From Valencia hispanica (taxonomy: Eukaryota > Chordata > Actinopteri > Cyprinodontiformes > Valenciidae): a stretch of DNA of 64,000 nt. The stretch spans positions 5,006,134 to 5,070,133 of the forward strand of contig OY747712.1 of NCBI GenBank assembly GCA_963556495.2. The letters run 5' to 3'. This document shows positions 12,601 to 25,970 of the stretch, piece after piece (position 1 is the first letter of the stretch; each line of letters starts with the position of its first letter). Below the pieces are notes generated by a model, which had not been told where the DNA came from, searched no databases, and saw only the letters and a list, made by a program, of their open reading frames with translations. Position numbers and translations under genes: made by a program.

Positions 12601-15600
12601 GCTAACTAGGCTAACATTAACATTTTCAAAGCAAGATTATATTTGTATCAAACTAGCTAACAAAGCCAATATTACCCTAGCTGGCTAACATAATAAACTC
12701 GAGTTTCCCATACCAGCTAACTAGGCTAACATTAGCATTTTTAAAGCAAGATTACATTTGTATCCCAGAACTAACCCTTTAAACAATCTGACTGGTGTGA
12801 TTGATTTCTATTTTGAATACAAGTGTTGTTTTTTAAAATAATTTAAGTTTAACCAATTTTTCAGATTACTTTACAAGGGTGGATAACAAACGTGTAGCAG
12901 CTAGCTGGCTAACGAAATAACGTAATCTCTTTTTACCAAAACAGCTAACGAAGCCATAGCATGCTATTAAAAAAGCAGTTTGCGTGGTAATAACGCTGAC
13001 ATTTCTGGGGGCAATTTTGTTTCGTGGTAATGGGATTCATTAATGTTTCATCAATTAACTAAGTTGAACAATATTTTAAAAATGTTTATATATCGAGCAA
13101 TACTGTGGTGATTCTGTGTATACAGTGGCCTTAGTGTGAGCCTTTTCAGCCTCTGCCCCAACCAACTAAAATTTATACTCGAAGTTACAGGTAATTTATT
13201 GCTGTATGTTCTTTCTTTGTCATTAATTATTTTTAGGTCTTTTTTTGTTCTTAATAAGACATTGTATCTTCTGTCATCATGTTTTCACATGTACCCTGGC
13301 AAAGAATATGTGTTTTATAGAGCAGGAACTATAAATTCACGAAACGTACTCAACTTTTCTCTCTTCTTTCTAAGTGACTAACATCTCCTCCATTCGACAT
13401 CCTGTTGGTGGGTAGATGTGCACCTTTAAAGGACTCTTAAAAAATCTGCTGTCATCAGCGACAAACTGGTTATTCAGCTCTCTGATCCAAATGTTAATTT
13501 TAAACCTCAGAATGGCATCAACATCCGACAAACCTGAGTCATGTCTCTTCATCCGGGGTGAGCTCCATTTTGACCAGCCGAGTCTCCTCTACTGCTCATG
13601 GTGAGTTTTCCGCCGAGGGCCGGTGGTTGGGGAATGCTAGTTAACTCACCCTGGCAGGTCAGATTATCAGAAGTTTTCAAATATATGACAAAAAAGTCAA
13701 AAGCTGTACAAATCAGTTTTGTGAATAAATGGTTGTAATTTGTTGGACATGGAAAGCATTTAGTTTCCTAAGCAGGTGAAGACGTAACTGTCATTCCTTC
13801 ACTGCTGCAAAGAATTTTGTTGGTGAACACAGTGAAAAGACTGGGTGATAAAACACAGCCCTGTGGGACACCAGTGTCTAAAACCAGCTCATCGGTCGTG
13901 GCAGATGGCCGCTCCTTCGGGTTCTGGTTCTGCTGGAGGTTTCTTCCTGTTAAAGGGGAGTTTTTCCTCTCCATAGTCGCTACATGAGAGATTGCTGTGG
14001 TTGGAAGTCAGCATAAATAATTAATAATTTCTTGAGACTTTCATGAAGCTCACTGGTTACTTTCCAGGAACCTGCCAACGTACTGTCATGGAACGTAAGG
14101 GTTGTTTTTCAGAACCTACAAAGTAATTCTGTCAAACTTTTATGGGGCTTACTGGTTGCTTTTCAGGAACCCACTGAGTACCGTCCCCAGAACCTAATGG
14201 GTGCTTTTCCTGGGCCTCCATGGAGCTTATGAGGTAATAGTTCTGTTCAAAACACACCCAGGTTCAGTAAAGTGCACGGTAAGAACGGAGAAAGTGACCA
14301 GTCTATAAAAAAGTTACAGAAAAGTGCCTTGTAAGTTCTAGTGGAATTACTTGTAAACTTCTACAAATTACCCAAATAGTTCCATTAAAATTCTGAGCAA
14401 GTTCCAGGAAAGTAAGAGTAGCAAAATGCAGTGCAACGCGAAATTTCTTGCTTTCATGATTGACTGATTCACAACCATTAAAACTCAAGCTAACAGGTCG
14501 ATTGAATTTATTCATCCTGCTCCCAACAACAAGACTGGGAATTAATGAAAGTCAGTTCAAAGGGAACAAATCTTGCCGGATTTTTACCTGTGGTTGGATA
14601 TGGATCATAGAGAAGTCCTCATGGAGATATTATAACTTTGATGTCTGAATATTATTCTCATGCTCTTTAAGTTTCTCAGTTGCTTGAGGATAAGTTTCTT
14701 ACAGAAAATGTCACGGTTACATCGTTTGCTCCTGTTTTTGTGTGTGTGTGTGTTGTTTTTTTTTTCAGCTTCGCCACATCTGAGCAGAACGTCTTCAACA
14801 ACTTTAGAGGTCACTGCCGCCGAGACGATCACCACGCCTCAGTATCCAACGTCGTCCACGTCTGCAGGTGTCGCCGCAGAAGTCCCGTCGACGTCAAGCA
14901 TCTGGACGAGCCAAAGATTTACGACATCTTTGGCTCGTCTAACATCTAACGCCAATCGTCAGGCAGGCTAGCAGATAACGTTAGCCAATGGCCCTGCACA
15001 CTGAATGAATTGTTTATTTCACCAGACCACGCCCAGCAACTCCCCTCCGCCGCGTGTTCGCTGGTTCCGCCAGGCAACACCTCCTTTTGAGGCGTTTTTC
15101 AAACAAGAAATGTGGGCGGAGTTATACTCTGGTAGGGGGATGAGTTACTCTTCAAGGGAAATAAACAATTAGTTCAGTTAGATGTTAGTTATCTAACACC
15201 ATCACACAAATTAGTCAACATGTGCTAAGTTAGCAAGCATTTTAATACTGTTTTATCTACTTACCAACAACTCCACTACTGCTCCTTGGCTCTCTGATGT
15301 TTGTGTCAAAAAAAAGAAAAACACTTCAAAACTTTTTTCAGTTCATTCAACAAAAAAAAATAACTTCAAATCTAAAAAAAAAATTTCAATTTTTAAAAAC
15401 GTGTTCTAATGCAATTTCTTGAGTCTCAACTATTTTTTGCATTCAAAAACTTTTTTTCTATGATTGAAAAGGTAGTTTTTTTGATTAGTGATCTTTTTGT
15501 TTGTTTGAAGCAACTTCTTTTTTGATTTACTTATAAAGACACAAATGTCCTATCCAAAATATGGCCCGAACACAAAAAAGATTTCTTCAATCAAAGAAAA

Positions 15601-18600
15601 CATTTTCAATAAAAAAAGGTTTTCAAATGCAATCTTTTGAGTCTCAAATATATATATTTTTTTGCATACACTTTTTTTTGATTGAAAATGTTTTTTTGGA
15701 TTAAAGAGAAGTTTTTTTTAGTTTGAAAATATATTTTTTGTTTAATGCAAAAAAAATTTAATTGAAAAATAAAGACACAAATGTCCTACCCGTAATATGG
15801 CCAAAACACAAAACATTAGTTCAATCAAAGAAGTTGCTTCTAACAAAAAACCCTCACTTCAATCAAAGAAAAACATTTTTAATCAAAGAAAAACGTGTTT
15901 AAATGCATTTTTTTGTCTCAACTATTTTTGTGTGCATTCAAACACTTTTTCTTTGACTGAAAATGGTTTTTGGATTGAAGTGAAGTTTTTTTTTGTTTGA
16001 AAACATATTTTTTTAATTTAAAACCTTTTAATTTTGAAACCTTTTTTTTTTTGATTGAATAATAAGGACACAAATTTACCCTCATTCAGCAGCCGTATCT
16101 GCGTCACAGACGTCCGCCAGAACAATGACACGACCAACCGCTGCTGCAGCAGCACTGCCTCAGCTCACGACCCGACCTCCTGCAGCCACGACAGTCCTCT
16201 CAGCACCGACGAATTGGGTTGAAGTGAAAACATCTTCGAGTGAAACATCCCTACAAACGAGACCTTCAATAGAACGAGCCACAGAGACGACTCCAAGCAG
16301 CCGGGCTCCAGCACCCGACCAGCACAGGGAAACCGAGAAACCAGGTAAATACTAATTGTTACTGAAGGGGTTAATGTGATGGGAAAAATAGCAAACACAT
16401 ACTTGAGGGCAATTTAGAGACCAATTAACCTAACTTCAGAGGTGGGTAGAGTAGTAAGAATAGCACTACTTCAACATATTTTCACTCAAGTAAAAGTAAA
16501 AAGCAGCCGTCCAAAAATCAATTACTCAAGTGAGAGTAAAAAACGTAGTTTTGTACTAACATCTGATTAAATATGATTAAAATGATGTCATCAGACAGAC
16601 AACAATATGAAGTAATGGGCAAGTTCTGGTATTTTAAAGACTAAAATAAAATAAAAAGATACATAACACATTTAAAGCAGAAGAAACACTTTTCTGAGTC
16701 ATGTTTTTCAATATAACGCCAATACTTACAGTAGGGAATGAATGAATATATCATCGAACAAGGTAATAGGTACTTCCAGTGACAGTTTATGGTGTTGTTT
16801 ACTGTATATTAAACTTGACCTCAAAATGCAACAAGCTCAACAGACAGAAGATGACATTAGAAAACCAAAGCTTGTGTAGAAACAGGAGGTGTCCTTTAAT
16901 AAACTGTAGGTGTGCGTCTGGTTTATTTGGACTAAAATATGTTTGCTCTTCATTCTGTAAATTTACTCACAGTGGCATCCAGAAATTTTACTAAAGAGTA
17001 GCGATGCTTCATAATAATGTTACTCAAGTAAAAGTAAAAAGTACGGCATAGCAAAACTACTCTTGAAAGTAAATATTTTCCATAAAGTTACTTGAGTAAA
17101 TGTAACTAGTTACTACCCACCTCTGCCTAACGGTCATGTATTTGGGCCGTATGAGGAAGCTGGAGTACCCAGAGAGAACCCATTAATAAAGCTGTATTTC
17201 AGATGGTTTTAGGTTTTTACCTATTTTTGTTGTTGTTTGATTTAAACCACTGGAAAATGAGGAATATTTCTGCTTCACCGAAGCTCTGAAGCTACAAACT
17301 GAGACAGGGACTCGGCCAGTCAAGAGGGGCTGTTAAAGTGAGAATCTTCAGGGTCATTAACGCTTCACATCAGCCTGGTTAGATCACAGTAAAAATAAAT
17401 AATAATATTTTAAAAAAAAGACATAAAATGATTTAAAAAATACTCTACGACAGCCTGCGTTTTTCTAACATATTCGAGTGTATGGATATTTACTATTCCT
17501 AACAATACAGACAATTTTAGGCAGTAAAATAAACAAAAACTGAAATAACACCTATTAAAAAAATTCAATAAAATGTCATCTTTACTGAGGAATAAATTAG
17601 ATCGCCTCCCACTAGAGGTGGCGCTAGGTATTCTTGTTCATTATTTTGACCGACAGGGCAAAAAATAAATAGATCTGGTCATAATTTTTTTCATATTCAA
17701 CTGTATTTACTTTTTCATTCATTTTAAAACAATATTCAATCCGAAAGAGCTGAAAAGAGAACTGCACATAAAAACATTTAACTAAATGATTGCACTTTGA
17801 ATCCGAACAGTCTCAAATCTTCCTCCTGCTCCTCATGGAACAATAACGTTCTCCTGCTTGTAAATAATCAAATAGTGGTACGCTGCAGAGGTTTTTGTCG
17901 TGAGGTTTAGGATTTTTGCCTCGGACAGACGCCTTCTCATGGGGGGTTTAGATGTTGTTCTGGAGGCTGAATTCGTGCTCCGCTGCCACACTGGAGACTG
18001 GAATTTAAGCTCCACTTCAGCCAAAGTTTGGAAATCAGGGAACATTTCAGACTTTCTGAACTCTCGGAACCTTGTCGTTTTCTGATCCGCGAGCTATCGT
18101 TTCAGCGGGGAGGAAATCCAGCAGCATGTACCGGTGGTCTGCACGACACCGACGTGCTTCCAAAGCCTCCGTAACTCTTCAACGCAGTTAAAGCGATCGG
18201 AAGTAGGAATGACTCTGAACGAGTCGTTTCCTGACCGGCAAGCAGAGGTGGCTGGAGTAGCCAAAAATAATTGTACTCAACTCAGAGTAGCACTACCTCA
18301 ACATATTTTTACTCAAGTAAAAGTAAAAATTAGCCGTCCAAAGAAAATGGCGCGAGTAAGAGTAAAAAAAATAATAAATTGGTAAATAGAGTACTTTAGT
18401 ACTGAGTAACATCTGATTTAAGATGTTTTAAATTATGTCATCCGACAGACAACAATATAAAGTAATGGGTAAGACTAAAATACAAATAAATAACATAGTT
18501 ACATAACACATTTTAAGCAGAAGAAACACTTTTCCAAGTCATTTCATTCAATATAATGCCAGTTCTTACAGTAGGTAATGAATGAATGAATATATCTTAG

Positions 18601-19931
18601 AACCAGTGAGAGTTTTTGGTTTTTACTGTATATCAGGGGTTCTCAACCTTTTGCAAGCTGGGCATCCCCAAATCTGGTTCATTACAGTTGCCCCTTCAAG
18701 GCGACGTCACAGAGTTGAGGATATTCCTGCATCGATGCTGCCCAGAATGACGAAAGAGAGCAGGAGCTAAAGAGTTCCTTCAGTCTACTGTCACTCTTCA
18801 GCTCAATAAGCTGCTCCTGCATATCAGCTCGTTTGCTGTGCAAACAAACGGATCTCGAACCCACGCAAAAGAGCGACAATCCTCTTATAGTACGTCGCAA
18901 ATTGTTTTCTCATTGTTGAAAAGAAAAAAGAAAAGAAAAATTCATACATCATTTTGACAGATCAGTATTCACACCTGACAACATGGTGCAGACATTTATT
19001 TTTTTTACTTTATGCACGGTGTACGGGTAACTATATCAATTTAAAAAAGATTCCCATGAGAGCATCTGAGCATCATCTCAGACCTGGACACCGAACTCAA
19101 CGCATCTCGCTAACCAGGAGCTGACGGCGCGTTGAATGAGTTACTGAGGCTTTGTCATGCCAACCACCGGTGCATGCTGGGGGATTTCCTCACGCTGAAG
19201 TGATAGCTTGCTAACTAATTCCATTAACTAAGTTTACTTGAGTAACCTTTTGCAAAAATAAAAGTACTTTCATGAGTAGTTTTGCTATGCCATACTTTTT
19301 ACATTTACTTGAGAAATATTATTATTTATAATATTATTTACTTGAGTAAAATATCTGGATGCTCTACCCACTGTGAGTAAATTTACAGAATGAAGAGCAA
19401 ACATATTTTAATCCAAATAAACCAGCCGCACACCTACAGTTTATTAAAAGAGACCGCCTGTTTCTACACAAGCTTTGGTTTTCTAATGAAAACCCTTTCT
19501 TTACTAGATAAAGTGTCTCTTTTACTGGTCACGCCTGCAACATGAAACATGGACCTGCAGGATGCTCTCCTGGTCGTGGCTCCAGCCCTGCAACCAAATT
19601 CAAGAATCATTACTTGTTCTGTTGAGATAAACTGCTAAAAACCAAAACAAATATATACTGACTAATGACCCAGACTGATGTAATTAGGAGGCATCAGACC
19701 CAGAGCTGATGGTTCTACCTGCTTTTCCACTGTTGTTGCTGAAAATATATCAATCTTCTAAAAATAGGATGAAGCAGAGTCCTTCAGGCGTTTTAAATAT
19801 TTTATAAACCCATGTTTGGTCAAACATGGAGGGACACCTTAAATAGTACTATAGCAATCACTGTTTATCTTCTCCAGCCCGTCCTCTTCAATCTTCTTGT
19901 CCCGCTCCTGAATAACCGGTCCATGCCAGTC

Positions 19932-19971
<40 letters not shown>

Positions 19972-22900
19972 CTTTATTTATATAGCACTTTACGCATCAT
20001 GGGAGACCAACGTGCTGTACAGATAATAAAATGGAGCACTCAATAAGTGCCCAGCTAAACAACAAATAACAATAAATAAATTCAACAGATACACAACAAA
20101 CGATAAACGTGAAGTGATCCCTCGAGGCCAGGAACGACCAGTAGATATCTTGCTGCTCTGACGTCTGTCATCCCGTGATCTGACGCATCTTCTATCAGGA
20201 AACATTATGCTGGAACAATAAGCTTGTTTCTCTAACTTCACCTCCTGCTCGAGATGCATTCACTGAGACGGAGAATAAGTGATTAAATCCTAATTACAAT
20301 GTAGCAGGGATGTAAGAAAAATATCGATACACCGATATATCGCGATATTTTATGTCACGATATGGTATCGGTATTTAAAAGCAGTGTGTCGATTTTCTTA
20401 TTTATTTTTTTAGAATTTGAATGGAACCGTTAATAATGATGACAGTAATTTTTGTTGTAAAATTAAAAGTATGACTGGTAGTTGGTGGCTGTTTTCACCG
20501 TTTTGTAGAGCTGGGTATCGATTCAGATTTCAAGAATCGATTCGATTCCAATTCTCAAGAGTTAGAATCAATCCGATTCAATAAAATCCAATCTGTTCCA
20601 ATTCAATATTGATACGGTCAGTGCTATTAAAAATGTTTTTTTGTTTTGTTTTACTGCTACCTTAATTATATGGCTGTAATGCAATGACGCAACACTGGGT
20701 GAGGAACAGTACAGCGGGAAAAACCTAAGCCTTAAAAATGGCTGTCTGGACTTTTCCTTCCTATTTTAGCGGGGGGGGAGGACAAACAATGTTAAACAAT
20801 TAAACTGATTTTTGGACTTCGATTCTTAGAATCTTTATAAAAATCGATTCAGATTCTTCGATTTCTTTCAACACAGTACTACCTTCTTTGTTCCAGTAGA
20901 TCAACTAGATCTAGTAATAAAACTGGATGTGTTAAAGTATGAAACAGGTCGGACTGTTTAGAAAGCTGGGATGGTTTTTCTTACAGATAAATTCCGTTTA
21001 AAAAATCACAATATATAGTCTAACTCATAGTATCGCGATATATCGTATCATCTCCCGTGTACCGCGATACATATCGCATCGCCAGATTTTTACCAATACA
21101 CATTCCTACAATGTAGGGATCTAAGAAAATATCATTACACCAATACATTATATTTCATGTCACGATATTGCATCGATATTCAAAAGCAATGAAGCAATGT
21201 ATTGATTTTGGGTCTTTTGTTGTTTTCTTTTTTATTTATTGTGGCTGTTTTCACCTTCTTTGTTCCAGTGGATCAACTAGATCTAGTAATAAAACAGGAC
21301 GTGTTAAAGTATGAAACAGGTTGGAGTGTTTAGAACCCTGGGACAGCTTTTCTACAGTTATATTCAGTTTTAAAAAATCACAATATATCGTCTACCTCAT
21401 AGTATCTCAATATATCGTATCGTCTCCCCTGTATATTCTGATACATATCGTATCGCCAGATTTTTACCAATACACATCCCTAATACTTTGGAATATTCAT
21501 GCAACATTACCTTCATTTATTAATTTAATTAATACCATAAGCATGAAGAAATATTCCCATGGGTTGGGTAGGTCGATTTTAAACAAAAGACAATAATTTT
21601 ACAAACATGAGACATGTGTGGCCCCTGGGATTAGCTCAAAGTAACAAAACGTTCATCCTTCCAGATGACTTTTCGGAGCCTTCTGTGCACTGAGAAAGGA
21701 ACAACCCACATGATCTTTATACGACTTCTCATTTTTGGTGGGAAAACCTGTCTCAGCAGCCTCTTCGCCCCAATAGTCGGCTTTCCACAGGTCTTGTCAT
21801 CTGTCGGGATCGCTCTAAATAAAATAAAATAAAAAACACAGGACACAGGAGAAATTATTAAGCACCATCTCCCAGTAGGCTACACCTCAGCGGGGGGGAT
21901 AGCATCCATGTTGAAACGTGTGCGCTTCCCTTGTGTTGTTGTTTTACCTCCCGTGACCTCAGCTGCTGTTTGATTTTGTGTGACGTTTGCCGTCATTTCT
22001 GGGCTCACCGACGGCGGTTGATTCAATTTGAGTTTCTGTGTGTGTGTGGATATGCGGTTTGTGTTCGAGCGTTGCAGATGGAGGAAAGCAGGGCTGGAGA
22101 CAGTAGCCATGGCAACAGCCCTTCTTTATGGGAGAGATTTAATACAGAAAAGCATCAACTCTCTGATATATCTGCATTTTAATTAGCTTTGCACCCATAA
22201 CAACGTTTATGGTGCTCTGAATTTGATGCATTTTTCTCTTTTTTTAAATTTATATATCAAGCGAAGTCATTTTTTAAAACTCTACTTATCTTTGTGTGTT
22301 TAAAAGACAAAAAAAGCTTGAATGTGTTGGTCTAAATGTGGAATTTCAGGGTCATTTTAGCGGAATGTCTTCCTTCTGTCCACATTTCCCCGGCAAAACC
22401 ACTAGATGGCAGTAACGTCCCACTGCAGAAAGCATCCATCCTCCCTTTGAATTTTGCCTGGCAACAAAGAGAGTCACCGAGTCATTAGTTTGCAGCAAAA
22501 TGAGCTGCATATGTTGAGGAACCGTAACCTGCTGATCGGTGTCGGCTCTAATGCCTGCAGGTCAACTTACGGCGGAGGGGGGGGGGGGTGGTTGGGGGTC
22601 TTAAAAGGCTTGCAGGGTTTTTTCAGGGGCTGATTTGGAGACAGGATCTCACCTTTTTTAGAGGCTGTTGCTACTGGGAAAGACGTGTGTCTGCAGCCGA
22701 AGATACAAAATCAAATGACACCGGTGGAAAAGCAGCAGATCGGCACCAGATCTTAATGCCATTTGCTCCGCTGGTGGCCCAGAGATGCGCAAGGAGCAGA
22801 CAGGAACAGAACAGCCACTAGAGGGGGTAAATAGTGCTATCAGGCAGTTACCAGAGCATAAGCAGACTCAGAGGATGCCTCATAGATGCATTAGGTAGCA

Positions 22901-25882
22901 TTATTAGTGTTTCATGAGTGTAGCAGCATTCCTGAACACTTTGTGACCCTAAGCTCCAGCTCACTCGTGTTGTGCAGCAGCACAGTGATGGAAACCATGA
23001 AAAAAAAAATAGTCTGGGCTTTAATCTGATTTGAGCTGGTATGAAATAATCTAATGGTGCGTTCACACTGGTCAGCGCGTCCAGGCGTCAAATCGCTCAA
23101 ACCGACGAAAGTCGACGCTTTACAATTAAAACCCAGCTCTTTGCACACTTTGTAGTCTGCGTCGGCGCATCCGCGCATCACGTCAGCGTGCGGCGTAGAT
23201 TTGTCTGTTGCTAATTGTTTACAACATGCCGGATCATGTCGAATGGCTTGGGTTTATTTAATTAATGAAGCCACACAAGCCAGACAACGTCGTCTAAACA
23301 CATAAGAAAGTTAAAAGAAAAATGTTTAACTGCTTACCTGGCACTCAAATATCCTCAGATATCTTCCTCCAAATAAGATCCGATCTCTTCCTGTCTTTGT
23401 AAAAAGACGAAGACGGGTCATATAATTCACGAACATTACACACAGCGACGGTTAGTTGATCCTCCATCTTGAATGAATGACTTGCCGATCCACCCATGGA
23501 AGGAGTAACTACGTCAGTACAAAGAGTCGCTCTGATTGGTTGACGCCCCCCGTTTGCTGCCCGAAAGTTCAGTTTTCCCAACTTCACGCAGCAGCTGCTC
23601 CGACGGTCCGTCGAAGCATCCGAGCAGCAGCCGCGTGGACGCGCTGATGCCAGCTACATCGATGCTCGCGACTTGCTGCGGGGCAGCTTGGCGCCCACTA
23701 GATGCGTAGAGACCATAAACTTGTATGTAATCTAGCTGCCCTGCTGCCTGGACGCACTGACCATAAAGCATCCTGCTCATGTCCTAACATGATCACATTT
23801 TTACCTGAAATAAAACATTTCCACAATTCAGAGTGGGTCAAATTTCCTCCATAGTGATGGAAGCTGTTGCTGCCAAACGTCACACACAGGGCCGGCCCAA
23901 AGTCTAATGGGGCCTTAAGCAGATTTTGCCTTCTTCCTGTTAAGAACCCCCTTATGGAGACTACGGGGGTCATTGGAAAAACAATACAGCATTTTGACGA
24001 TGACAGCTTAATTGTGAATTAAAAATATAGATTGCTAAATATAATTTCAAATTCAACAATTAATCCATACAAAAAATTACATTTTGTAATTAAACATTTT
24101 AAATTGAAATACTAAAGAGGAATTGTATATTGTATTTATTATTTGATTATTAAATACTGTGATTTGAATTTTTTTTTCAAATCCTATTTCAAAATGGAGA
24201 ATTAAATAACACAATTGATAAATGAGATTGTAAATATCTTTCCTTTTCATACATTAGACACCAGCTGTGCAGCTCGGCAAGGTCCACCCAAATGTGGCTG
24301 TCTAACCAATGAGAGAGCTGGTTACATTCGAGGAGCAGCTGTGATTGGTTGAACTTGGTTTTCAGTGTGCTCAGGGACCAGGAGGGTCACTCGAACGCTA
24401 AAAGGAGAGGGTAAACCATTTAGGAAAAGCAATTGCAAAAAGGATTTGAAAATGAGAGCCGGAAAAAGAAAACGGATGTAGAAAAGGGAATAACTTTTTT
24501 AAATGTGTGAATTGAAAGATATTTACAATCTCATTTATTAATTGTGTTATTTAATTCTCCATTTCGAAAAAGAATTTGAATTTTTTTTTCAAATCACAGT
24601 ATTTAATAATCAAAAAATGAATACAATTTGTAATTCCTCTTTAGTATTTCAATTTAAAATGTGTAATTACAAAATGCTTTTCAATTTTGTCTTTTTTTGT
24701 ATGGATTAATTGTTGAATTTGAAATTATATTTAGCAATCTATATTTTTAATTCACAATTAAGCACTCCTCGTCAAAATGCTGTATTGCTTTTCCAATGAC
24801 CCCTGTAGTCCTCCATACCCCCTCCCCTTCAAAACAGCGTTTTAATCAAGATTTGGTCTAATCTGGGAGAGGAAGCCAAGTTTAATTGGCTGAAAATCAA
24901 TTGGGGATAATTGATTATTATTTTCTGAGACAATCTGAGACTGAAACACAAAGTAAAGGTTAAAGTCATAGCACCAGATGGTAACTATGGTAACACAACC
25001 ACCAATGAAGATTAAAAAGTAATTAAAAATATTTTTTATTCATTTTTAATGTAAGAAAAAAGATAAATAAAAATTTAACTTTAATTTTAATACATTTTAA
25101 TTGATTTAAATAAAAAGAACATTTTAAATTAAAAAAATGTACTAATAGTTTGCTATTAAGTAAAGTTGCCAAGTTTAAAAATTTTAAATAATTAAAAAAT
25201 AAAATAAAATGTAATAATATTCTGATATTTTAAAAAAACAAACGTTTTAATCTATGTTCAATCTTAATATTTATGGGAGGCCCCTGATGGTTTGGGGGCC
25301 CCAAGCAGTGGCTTAGTTCGCTTGTGCCTTGGGCCGGCTCTGGTCACACAACCGGTTATGATCGTGAGGGGGTAAATACTTTTTCACAATAGGTTCGAGA
25401 CGGTTTGGACAGCCTGTTTTCCCCCTAATAAATGATTATTTTTGCCTTGTACTAAAAACTATTTGATATGGGACATGCTAGTGTTGTGAAAAAGTAAAAA
25501 CAACAGGGGTGAATACTTTCTCACATACGTAGCAGTACTAAAACGCCTCCTAAAAACCCGTCCTAAATACTAAAGCAACCCTCGTCGCTCTTATTGAGTC
25601 ACTTTCTGCAGACGTTTCTTTTAAAGTTAGAAAATGTTGTCCTTGTTACCTTGTTTAAAGGTCTGTATTTCCTGCTTCTCGCCCTGTTGTGGGATCTTAC
25701 ACACCTTCTCCTCATTATTACATTACCGGTCGGGATGTGGGCCAGATTACATTACAAACTTATGTGAATACATTTCTCATTAAGGTTCGCTTGAATTTGT
25801 AGCTTCATGTTAATTAGAAGCTCATTTACCACTAATGGATAATGAAGGTTCCTGTGATTTGGCGGCGAACTAAGTCAGTCGA

Positions 25883-25970
<88 letters not shown>

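Noticed and set aside
13416..13604. ORF and neighbouring frame reading [18 protein letters not shown]
   Set aside because: It looks like a protein scrap, but a TGA follows and no splice join to hhla1 keeps phase. It may be a decayed remnant; not supportable as an exon.
17833..18085. Overlapping ORFs on both strands
   Set aside because: No domain, no splice fit; likely chance.
18087..18260. Possible exon reading [20 protein letters not shown]
   Set aside because: Its acceptor (gtttcag) leads in phase 1 to a stop within 28 codons, and the attractive frame does not fit the flanking hhla1 phases.
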